This document shows, piece by piece, positions 29,801 through 36,544 of a stretch of 38,626 nucleotides of DNA. The translations under genes were made by a program, and so were the position numbers. Position 1 is the first letter of the stretch. The number at the start of each line of letters is the position of its first letter. The notes beneath the pieces were generated by a model. The model was not told the DNA's origin, searched no databases, and saw only the letters and a list, made by a program, of their open reading frames with translations. The stretch is taken from contig ML014285.1 of the NCBI GenBank assembly GCA_003615045.1, forward strand, positions 1 through 38,626, read 5' to 3'. This DNA comes from Caulochytrium protostelioides. Lineage: Eukaryota; Chytridiomycota; Caulochytriomycetes; Caulochytriales; Caulochytriaceae.

Positions 29801-30986
29801 CGTCTACCACGTGCGCGCCATGCGCTCGGCCTTCCTGGTCTTCGAGACCGTGTTCGCCGCCACGCGCGCGCTGCCCGAGCTCCAGCACGTGCCTGGCGGC
29901 TACGAGACGCATACCCGCGTCCCCTCCGACACGAGCCCCGCGATCGCCATGTTTGACCCGGACATCGCCGGCCTCGAGGAGGGCGCGCTTTCTGACGAGG
30001 AGGGCGCCGATGACGGCGAGGAGGCCGATGACGGCGAGGGGGGGACCGTCGCCGGGACCGATGCGATGCCCGTCTTTGGTGTGCATGACGCCGCGGCCGC
30101 GGCCGCCGCCGATCAAGAGGCCGCCGCCGCCGATGGCGACCCCGACGGTGCCGACGGTGCCACGAAGCCGTCTGCGGGCACGGGATCCCTGCTCAGTCTG
30201 GACTCCGCCTCGAGTCTCAGTCTCACGGGCACGCCCATGGACGTGGTCGCCGCGCCCGCGAAGCCGCCGGCGCCGACGGCCGTGCCGTCCATCATGGATA
30301 CGGTGATGGCCTTCCGCGGCCTGAAGCGCCCGCTCGAGACGGCCCCGGACGCCGCCGCCGCCGCCGCCGCTGCGGGCCCGGCCGCCTCGGGCACGCTGTC
30401 GGTGACCAGCACGTCGCCGGGCGCTGGCCCCTCGGCCGGTCCGACGGACACGCCGGCGGCCACGTCGCCGCACACGGTAGACGCGCCGTCGCCGGCGGCC
30501 AAACGCCTGCGCGAGGCGGCGCCGGACGCGCCGGTCGTGACGCGGATCGCGCTGAAGAGCAAGAGCGCGCTCGTGCACGTGTCAGAGATGGTGGGCTCGC
30601 GAGCGGCGCTGGCGGACCTGCTGACGGACCCCGCAGGGCTCGTGATCCGCGGCCGCGCCGACCTCTCGACGGACCTCATGGACCAACTGGCCGAGAAGCA
30701 CCTGATGGCGGGTATCATGCGCGTCGACCTGGCCGTGGCGCAGCAGAACGGGCAGCCGCCGGACCGTGCCCAGGCCGCCTTCGACTATCTCATCGACTAC
30801 TTCGTTCAGAAAAATGGCGGCGGTCAGGTGACGGTCGTGGACCCCAACGGCGGCGTCGACGCCTTCCCGCATCTGGTGCACCTCATCCCGCCTACCGATA
30901 TGACACGGTCGTTGCTCAGGAAGCTGGGGATGGCACAGCCGTCCGAGCGCTCATGGCTGCTGGTCTGTGTGACCAAGTATATTTGA
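26817..30986 (+). CDS. Multi-RRM RNA-binding protein, Spen/SHARP-like
   Basis: Probable nuclear RNA-binding regulator of 1389 residues from the first ATG at 26817. The first ~510 residues are disordered: Pro/Ser/Ala, a Met-rich stretch (MMHGMMHGMVPGMMPGMGMP near 110-130), a His-Ala repeat, poly-Gly, and an Arg/Asp/Glu/Gly block. RRM1 lies at about 510-585 (SIWIGDLPTTVSPQDL, then RGAFVSFEHPWEAYAAL), RRM2 at 627-705 (LQIHLLPLSLTEQAV) and RRM3 at 722-800 (MVLQLTQLPERLSGREI). Two weaker RRM-like folds may follow at about 864-950 and 963-1025. After an acidic and Ala/Ser-rich region, the last ~150 residues end FPHLVHLIPPTDMTRSLL and SWLLVCVTKY, which resembles the end of a SPOC domain. Three or more RRMs plus a SPOC end is the Spen layout; the SPOC call is the weaker part. 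Confidence 0.82.
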   Translation: MTGSPPPPSGHDGSPVGPSMSHPATAGMAPSAAVAASMAPPPPSSSSSPSSLSAAAAAAPTAASTAMTTTAASAAPPSSTAPQVYPVMNTFQPHGGFPGYGVPYPGMMHGMMHGMVPGMMPGMGMPNMMPMGAMQEMHGMPYAMHHPGMAGVSGAASAAGANAHAHAHAHANGHPASAGGAPPGPAAPYGSVSAAGMDPGQGTVTASAMGSSSTSASGPTDPRAQAIRGGAATAATAAPASSADAKTAAPAAGGPGGAPPPGMMPVPPGWAGMPFGYPWGAPGQPGQGAPGQGPPNPEMYARQMQMLHQQAQMHFGQAYPNPYMNMGMNAPGGGGPGGPGGGGGGGGSDGGPGVHHPPPPNAPYPAPHGMPMAMGMGMPMGMGMGMDPRAGGPGGPPTPMRGAHARDRMNEWGHDGPHHEHGQGPHGPHGERERDRERERPERGARGDRGHDGDRGGGGGGKEASRRGGKDGSPAGGDRASRKHGGKDDHGHGKGGDASPMNAEEVTPMGHIRSIWIGDLPTTVSPQDLVQYFRPYGNVVDTRLLAVIRNSRGAFVSFEHPWEAYAALNGKTVVEGRALIVRPNVKSKFNGLPDAAEIALGARLIAERESRNLAAHLQNAHALNIESNCLQIHLLPLSLTEQAVRHVVAPYGTLEHIEFVDDQFKNPLKTAKVTFRRLAEARAAQLALQGTRQFGLSYPIFMLYAPAKRLGGAGGSAPSTENEDRMVLQLTQLPERLSGREIREHAFEMARAYGRVQQVTAHRLNKPGLTFCLVWLETSEPIDAIARQLNASLTNPDDDRHVAGFDAVCTAVSFRSVLASDLADELQRTQDRVPPGLRRNQLIAAMYAQLPAVYKETDPNRVAQIKCSRKFAPADKGVTASLVLLLEHCPKSVTDETLQAQLLAPCGLTATVTDVQPASDGTKAAYLTFPSTAATSAAQQAIAKRLPQLGEPYAAVTVRLGAFQTNVVQIADLVPPVPPEERLRQVGRAAANLTDVYHVRAMRSAFLVFETVFAATRALPELQHVPGGYETHTRVPSDTSPAIAMFDPDIAGLEEGALSDEEGADDGEEADDGEGGTVAGTDAMPVFGVHDAAAAAAADQEAAAADGDPDGADGATKPSAGTGSLLSLDSASSLSLTGTPMDVVAAPAKPPAPTAVPSIMDTVMAFRGLKRPLETAPDAAAAAAAAGPAASGTLSVTSTSPGAGPSAGPTDTPAATSPHTVDAPSPAAKRLREAAPDAPVVTRIALKSKSALVHVSEMVGSRAALADLLTDPAGLVIRGRADLSTDLMDQLAEKHLMAGIMRVDLAVAQQNGQPPDRAQAAFDYLIDYFVQKNGGGQVTVVDPNGGVDAFPHLVHLIPPTDMTRSLLRKLGMAQPSERSWLLVCVTKYI
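27299..27329 (+). repeat. (CATGCC)n repeat encoding His-Ala
   Basis: Five near-perfect CCCATG units translate as alternating His and Ala. A related GGCATG/GGGCATG tract near 27930-27975 encodes Met-Gly repeats in the same protein. Confidence 0.85.
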
Positions 30987-31258
30987 TAGGATACATATGT
31001 GTGAAGATCAATCATCGTCCCGGGACACCACAAGACGAACGCCAGACCCACCTTGGTGGCCCCGGGGTTCCCCCCGCGGAGGGTGTCCGCGTTCGATTGA
31101 TCGCTGGATACGCTTGCCGACGATGGGCTGTAAGGCAGCTTGCATGGGAATGCGGCACAGCGCTCTCCACCTGACGGTCAGCCGGATGGTCCGCCGGTCT
31201 AACGACGCGGTTGATTTTGGCACGCGCTGCTTGCCTCCGTATAGCTGCCCGCCGCGTC
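30987..31258. other. 3' flank of the multi-RRM gene with repeat copy A
   Basis: Mostly occupied by copy A of a diverged repeat (31031-31190). No gene recognised; a 71-residue minus-strand ORF covers it. Confidence 0.4.
31031..31190 (+). repeat. Diverged repeat, copy A
   Basis: Pairs with copy B at 36009-36145 in the same orientation. The best core is 31106-31137, where GGAT-CGCTTGCCG, GGGCTG and AAGGCA are shared with 36088-36118 in the same order and spacing. Weaker matches extend upstream to ACGAAC-CCAG at about 31035 and downstream to CTGACGG at about 31171, with copy A carrying about 20 extra bases between. No recognised family. Confidence 0.5.
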
Positions 31259-31664
31259 CTACCCGCCCGCCATGGCCGCCCGGGACCCGGACCCTGCTGC
31301 GCTCGAACTCACCAACGCGGGCATCTCACCCTTCGCGGCTATCCTGCGCTGCGTGCGACAGGCGAACCCGGCAAACGCGAGTCCCTTGCGCATCGCCAGG
31401 TGCGCCCAGCCAGGTGCTCCTCCGCTTCGCCCGGCGCCTGCGTCACGGCAGCCGGAGCGCGGGGCATCGTGCCGGCCGCGAGGGTGTCGGCGAAGTGCGG
31501 CGCACGCGTTTCAGGCGACCTGTCGTCGAACGTATCCAGGGGGTGTCGACGTCGCTCTCGAGCTCGGTTCGGAAGGGCGGACAGGATGCCGCCGGCGCGT
31601 CCCAGCCGATGTTCTCGAACCAGGGGTGCCGCTTGATCTCGTCCGCGCGGCCTTGCCGACGGCG
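31259..31664 (-). pseudogene. Decayed C-terminal tail of an NDR/Dbf2-type AGC kinase
   Basis: Reading the minus strand from 31640 gives EIKRHPWFENIGWDAPAA then PPFRTELESDVDT. This matches the end of NDR/LATS/Dbf2 kinase domains and their C-terminal extension (EIK-HPFF-G-DW, PPFVPEL-SD-DT). The next expected piece, FDD followed by S-PE, appears in another frame after a C5 run near 31541-31548 (LDTFDDRSPET). The hydrophobic motif appears in the third frame: KGLAFAGFACRTQRR at about 31390-31345 (family: F-GFT-). The stop lies at 31259-31261. The whole catalytic domain is missing upstream of 31664, where the RLG-like start of the segment is itself out of frame. Two or three frame changes and the missing domain point to a truncated pseudogene. 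Assembly errors in C runs could explain some shifts but not the missing kinase domain. Confidence 0.72.
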
Positions 31665-31912
31665 GTGAGGGTGATGCCGTCCGGCGCAGGGACATCGTCA
31701 TCGACATCGGCATCGCGACGGCATGTATACCCAAACCACCCCTGCTGCTGCTACTGCTACAGTCGCTGCTCCAGGCGTCGGCTGAATAAAAAATAATTAA
31801 TATTAAGAGAAAAAATCAGCACCATGATAGTCTCGACACAATCGACGTCCTTGCCGTCGACAAAGGAAAGTGAGGATCAACGGGCAACGCTTTGATCGCT
31901 GCGACCCACGCT
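31665..31912. other. AT-rich gap between kinase relic and membrane protein gene
   Basis: Contains GACATCGGCATCG hexamer-like repeats near 31687-31712, a (CTG)n-like tract near 31740-31760, and a sharply AT-rich stretch at 31786-31815 (AATAAAAAATAATTAATATT). This is the most AT-rich spot of the window and marks the upstream edge of the kinase relic. Confidence 0.45.
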
Positions 31913-34411
31913 TCAAACAAAGATGAGAATGCCGGCCGCCAGTCCCGCAACGAGGAGGACGACGGCGAGCCAGAGGTATGCGAGCGGAACGGCAAACACG
32001 CAAACCATCACCGCCGCCACCACATAGAACAGAATCACATACCGGAGCGCGCGGATCACTTGGACCACGCGCGTCCACGACCACCGCTCGGCGCCGGGCT
32101 CGAGCTCAAACGCCATGTTCGGCAGCAGCGGGTGTGGCACTCGCGGCGAGCGGCCCCAGCCGCGCTCCGACAGACGGTCGCCGCCGCCATGGCCGTCGCC
32201 CAATCCGCTGAGGAAGAGGTGGCCGGCGCCGCCGGCGCCGGCGCCCGCCATCTGCACCGACGCGATCGTGAAGAGCACGGCGTCGTCACCCTCAAGCGCG
32301 TTGCGCTTAAAGAACGCGCGGACGTCTGATTTCATGAGGAAATCGTCGTCGGTCGCAAAAAAGGCGGCGTCAATGACGGCGGCGCCGCGGAGGCGGCCGA
32401 GGGGCGACGGCGGGACGGGCGCGGCGTGCGCGGCCGAGAGCACGAGGGCGACGTCGGCCGCGCCGGACGGCGGCCGCGCGGTCTTCTGCGTCGCGCCGCG
32501 CGCCGCGGCGCTCTCGGCGCGGCCGTCCACCAGCTTGTCCCGCGGCGAACGCGGCCCCACGGCGCCCGACGGGCTGCCGGCGTTCGGCGCGACCACGACC
32601 GCGACCGTCTCCGCGTCGCGCGCGCGCTTCACAGGCGAGTTCGGACGGCGGTAAGGCTTCGTCATACTCGGCGTCTCGATCTGCGTGGTGCTGGCCTTGT
32701 CGGGGTCGGGGTCGTGGCCGTCGACGTCGTGGGTCATGATGGCGGGAAGGCCCGGACCGCGGCGCGGCGCGGCCATGCCCTGAGCCGGCATGCCGATCGA
32801 TGCCGCGACATGGGCATCAGCGGCGTGGCCCGCAGGGGCGTTGAGGCGGGCGTGGTCCTCAAGCCAGGTGGAGACATCGATTTGCCCGTGGGTAGCATTG
32901 AAGAAGGACTTGGAGCGGATGCGGCCGTGCAAGGTATGGCGGGTGGCGGCGAAGCGGGCGGTGGCGCTCGCGTATGCGGCGTCCGGTATGGAGGTGTCCG
33001 GCACGGCCACGTCGTAGTGGGCTGGCGCGAGCCGGCGGAGATCGAGTGAGGCCCCGCTGCCGCGGACGCCGCCTTGCAGACTCTCCGCGGTCGTGCGCTG
33101 CGTGTACGCGTCATCCTCCGAGTTGCGCCGACTGAGCCGCGGCGGCGTGACCACGGACAGCCGTCGCGACACTGGCTGCGACGGCAACGGCGATGGCGAC
33201 TGCGATTGGGTCGCCGGAAGCGGCAGCAACTCCGACGACGACGACGACGACAACGCCGCGGCCGCCGGAGCCGCCGTGCGGCGGCCGCCGTCGTTGTCGC
33301 TGTTGTCGCCGTCGTCGTCCACCGCGGTCGTCACCGTTGATGGGATCGCGGGACGCTTGCCGGTTCCGCCGCCGCCGCTGGCGGGCACTTCGAGGACCAC
33401 GTGGTCATGGACGAGCGTCGTGTCCGTCACATCGTGGTCGATGTCGGGGTCCTGCGTGGGCGCCGCGGCATAGAAATGCACCCGCGTCGTGGAGGGCGGG
33501 TCGATCTGCAGCGCGTGGTGGACGCGGCGGATGAGGTCGCCGACGCGAGCGGCGGGACCCGCGCCGGCCCCTGTCGCCGTCGTCGTCCCCGCGGTGATAG
33601 GGGCGGGCTCCGAGGCGATCGATGGCGTCGCCGGCGCGACGGCGCCGCGGGTCAGATCGAGCGTGTGGCGCAGTAAGGTGAACTCGCGAACCACCGACGT
33701 GGGGCTCGATCCGGCCAGCGACGTCGCGGAGGCATGGGACCGCAGGGAGCCTGTGGGCGACATGAGCACGTCCGTGGCGCCCGTGGCGCCTAACGTGGCG
33801 GCGGCGTCGGCGTCGCCGCCGAGGAAGGCGCGCATGTGGGCAGCCCTGACGACATAGTAGTTGACGTCGCCAACGATGGTCATGTTGTTGAGCGGGTTTT
33901 TAGCGCGCATGCGGTGCAGCAAGCCCTGCTCGGGCTGGGTGCGGAACAAAATCTTGTTGATATGATGCGCCGCGTAGTAGCTGAAGTACTCGCGGGACGG
34001 GTCGTCGGGATCGAGCGTGACGACGCGGGCGATGAGGAAGTCCTTGCCGGCGAGCGCATGGAGCCGCGCCAGGCTCTGGAAGGACTCGAGGGTGAACGGG
34101 TCTTCGCTCGAGGCGTCGATCACGTCGACCAGGACGTCGGACGGCGGCAGCGACGCCTGGTCCAGCTGCAGCGTGCTGCGCTGGTGCTGCTGCTGCGGGC
34201 CCGTGGCGCCGGAGAACGCCGGGCCCGGGATCGCGGTGCTATCGGCGCCACTCGCTGCGACCGGGCTCGGCAGGCCCGTGAGGCGGATGAAACACGGCGC
34301 GCCCCGCGCGAGCGCCTCATATGCCGACGGGCCCGCGTCGCCGCCGCCAGCGACCGCGGGCCGAGCCATCCCGAAGCCGTCCGCCGGCACGACGGCCGCG
34401 GGAGTCGCCAT
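31913..34411 (-). CDS. Conserved-looking protein with C-terminal membrane hairpin, function unknown
   Basis: 832 residues from the first ATG at 34411 to TGA. An ordered N-terminal block, about residues 85-195, reads like a conserved domain: DVLVDVIDASSEDPFTLES, DFLIARVVTLDPDDPSREYF, YYAAHHINKILFRTQ, and NPLNNMTIVGDVNYYVV. The middle is Ser/Pro/Asp-rich and disordered, with poly-Ser, RRNS and proline-directed sites beside basic residues (PYRRPNSPVKRARD near 600, SPRDK). The C-terminus has two adjacent hydrophobic helices, about 787-808 and 811-831 (YVILFYVVAAVMVCVFAVPL, then WLAVVLLVAGLAAGILIFV), ending at the last residue. That predicts a membrane-anchored protein with a large cytosolic or nucleoplasmic part. 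The basic S-P-x-K sites hint at cell-cycle kinase control. I do not recognise the family. Confidence 0.7.
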   Translation of the reverse strand: MATPAAVVPADGFGMARPAVAGGGDAGPSAYEALARGAPCFIRLTGLPSPVAASGADSTAIPGPAFSGATGPQQQHQRSTLQLDQASLPPSDVLVDVIDASSEDPFTLESFQSLARLHALAGKDFLIARVVTLDPDDPSREYFSYYAAHHINKILFRTQPEQGLLHRMRAKNPLNNMTIVGDVNYYVVRAAHMRAFLGGDADAAATLGATGATDVLMSPTGSLRSHASATSLAGSSPTSVVREFTLLRHTLDLTRGAVAPATPSIASEPAPITAGTTTATGAGAGPAARVGDLIRRVHHALQIDPPSTTRVHFYAAAPTQDPDIDHDVTDTTLVHDHVVLEVPASGGGGTGKRPAIPSTVTTAVDDDGDNSDNDGGRRTAAPAAAALSSSSSSELLPLPATQSQSPSPLPSQPVSRRLSVVTPPRLSRRNSEDDAYTQRTTAESLQGGVRGSGASLDLRRLAPAHYDVAVPDTSIPDAAYASATARFAATRHTLHGRIRSKSFFNATHGQIDVSTWLEDHARLNAPAGHAADAHVAASIGMPAQGMAAPRRGPGLPAIMTHDVDGHDPDPDKASTTQIETPSMTKPYRRPNSPVKRARDAETVAVVVAPNAGSPSGAVGPRSPRDKLVDGRAESAAARGATQKTARPPSGAADVALVLSAAHAAPVPPSPLGRLRGAAVIDAAFFATDDDFLMKSDVRAFFKRNALEGDDAVLFTIASVQMAGAGAGGAGHLFLSGLGDGHGGGDRLSERGWGRSPRVPHPLLPNMAFELEPGAERWSWTRVVQVIRALRYVILFYVVAAVMVCVFAVPLAYLWLAVVLLVAGLAAGILIFV

Positions 34412-34616
34412 GGCGAGCAAGAAGCGGCGGCGCGGACGCCGGACGCCGGATGCCGGACGTCGCAACGGCGCCCCCGGGCAGGATGCGAAGGGCGATCGCA
34501 AGCGTTGCTCTCGCTGCCCGCTGCCACGTAGCAGAGGCCAACGGCGCCCTGAGTGGGTAGTAGCCTAGCGCCGGCTGTCGGCGTGATGGCAGGCAATGCG
34601 ATGCGATGTACCGTAG

Positions 34617-34660
34617 TGGGGTGTGGTGTGATGTATGATGTGTGATGTGATGTGATGAGG
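34617..34660 (+). repeat. Degenerate (GATGT)n repeat
   Basis: Alternating GTGTG and GATGT units upstream of the membrane-hairpin gene. Confidence 0.75.
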
Positions 34661-35136
34661 TAACGCCGTGCGATGTCCGGCCTGACCGGGAGGGCCGTCG
34701 GATCCGCCCCGACGATATCAACCACTAGCACGATCCGTGGTCACAGGCGCCGGCGGTTCCGGTGGCAGGCACCAGAGAAGACCCCCCGGTCTGTTGTTGT
34801 TGCGGCAAGTATGGCCGCTGCTGCCGCCGAGATGGTGGGATGCGGCGCAACGAGGGCCGATCGCGAGGGTGGGCGTCGGGCCGTCGTCGGTCGCACGCCT
34901 CCGACAAAGATCGGCAGGTCCTGCGGCGGCGAGCCGCGGTGCGCGGACCGACACCCCCGTCGGGGTGGCAGCAGCGGGTCCCGTCGGCACGGCCGTGGGG
35001 TGTCCGCCACGGCCGTTCGCCCGTTCGTGCGGGATCGGCGTTTGGGGGGTCTGCGGACGGCGTGGCCGCAAGGCCAGGCACGGCCAGGCACGGCGCCAAG
35101 CAGGCGGGCGCAGCCCAGGCCAGGAAAGGAGCAAGG

Positions 35137-35178
35137 AGCAGCAGCAGCAGCAGCAGCAGCGGCGGCGGCGGCGGCGGC
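35137..35178 (+). repeat. (AGC)8-(GGC)6 trinucleotide repeat
   Basis: A perfect AGC run passes directly into a GGC run. Open frames across it exist on both strands, but no coding evidence supports translation. Confidence 0.9.
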
Positions 35179-35300
35179 AAGACGGCGACACGACCGGGAG
35201 GCATCGGCGCGGCCGATCGGGATGAAATCACCCCTGCCATCCGTCTCCCCTTGACGGCGTTTCAAACACCGGCATGCCTCCCACTCGCGCGGAGGCATCC

Positions 35301-35358
35301 TGCGATGCGACGCGATCCCATGCAATGCCACGCGATCCCCTGCGATGAAATGCGATAT
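35301..35358 (+). repeat. Degenerate GCGAT repeat
   Basis: TGCGAT, CGCGATCCC and related units recur at irregular 5-20 base steps. It is related in sequence to the GATGC pentamers elsewhere in the window. Confidence 0.6.
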
Positions 35359-36008
35359 CAGGCCGTGCCGAGGCTCGCATGCCGCGCATGGTCGCTCATG
35401 ACTCCGGCCTCCGGTGAAGCGGCCCGTGCCATCAGACGATTGTGGCGCTCGCATTGACGACGTCCGCAACGCCTCGCCGCATTGGTGGCGGCGGCCGCCT
35501 GCACGGTCATGCCAGGGACCCGCCCCTCAAGGACCCACCCACCACCGGACATGGCGAGAAGCGTCTGGTAGCGCTTCGGCTTCGTTTCTTTATTTTTTTC
35601 CCCGGGTGGGGAGTGGGGGGCCGTCAAGGATGAGAGGAGACGGTCACGCGTCCGTCGTATCATCCGGCTGCGGTCGGCACCGCCGCCTCCTCGTTCTCCT
35701 CCTCCCGGCGGCTCCCTCTCCACGCAGACGAGGCGGCAATCGCCCGCTCGGTGCTGGGGTGAAGAAGGAGCGAGCGAGCAGGGGCTGATGACGACGAAAA
35801 ATATATCTTCTCTGGCTGATGGGACGAGAAAGAAAGCATGAAGCGCCACATGACCCGATCCACATGACGACAGAAAGCATCCCCCAGGGGTCTACGAGAC
35901 CTATGCCATGGAATCGGGTTCGGGAGAACGGTACGATGTGGTGCGACGCGATGATGGATGGAATGGATGGATGAATAGAGCTATATTTTCGAAAGGAGTG
36001 AGACGACT

Positions 36009-36145
36009 CAACACGAACACCAGGATCCCCTACCCTCAGGACCCCGGAGGAGTCCTCCAGGAGGCACTTCGCATGTGGTTCAGCGCCGGATGCGCTTGCC
36101 GGCCACGGGCTGAAGGCACAGCGTAGCAGGTCTGACGGGCGAGGC
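36009..36145 (+). repeat. Diverged repeat, copy B
   Basis: Partner of copy A at 31031-31190. Core at 36088-36118. Two codon-like differences on the minus strand (GGC AAG CGT ATC against GGC AAG CGC ATC) would be synonymous, which may hint that the element was once coding. Confidence 0.5.
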
Positions 36146-36544
36146 CAGGCAGCTCCAAGACTGTTGAGTCCTGACGCGACGCCCACCCACATTGGCGGAA
36201 TCGCATCCAGGAATGATACTGATCCATCACGCCGTGGGTGCTCTGGAAGGCGCATAGGGACGTCTTCACCCGCGCTCAGAAGCTCAACACCTCGTGAGGT
36301 GGCGGTGGCGGTGAGAAGGGTGAGCCGCTGTGTAGCATGCAGCGAGCAGCGAGAAGGGGACGGCCTACAGGTTACCGCGGCTGCCGCTGCCGATGCCGCT
36401 GCACGACATCGGCTGCGGTGGGCGTCGACGCACACGGGTGTTGGAAGACTGATCAACCCGGCGGTCGCCGCCACGCCTTTTACGCCACACCACCGAGGGG
36501 GTTCAGCCGCAGTCTTGGGCCGGAAAAAAGGGCGATGGGCGTCG

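Larger units (their letters stand above)
34412..36544. other. Long intergenic region rich in simple repeats
   Basis: A 2.1-kb gap. It holds a GATGT-type tract (34617-34660), (AGC)n(GGC)n (35137-35178), degenerate GCGAT repeats (35301-35358), a T-run near 35591-35597, GGAT-type repeats near 35950-35970 and repeat copy B (36009-36145). GC content falls from about 35800 towards the low-GC gene on the right. Several open frames cross the region but have no domain and switch between strands. No gene could be supported. Confidence 0.4.

Noticed and set aside
30997-31796. Plus-strand open frames over the kinase relic
   Set aside because: The minus strand carries clear kinase-tail motifs; the plus frames are Arg/Pro-rich with no domain.
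35137-35178. Poly-Ser/poly-Gln coding repeat gene
   Set aside because: The (AGC)n tract is open in several frames on both strands, but none of the surrounding translations is conserved-looking.
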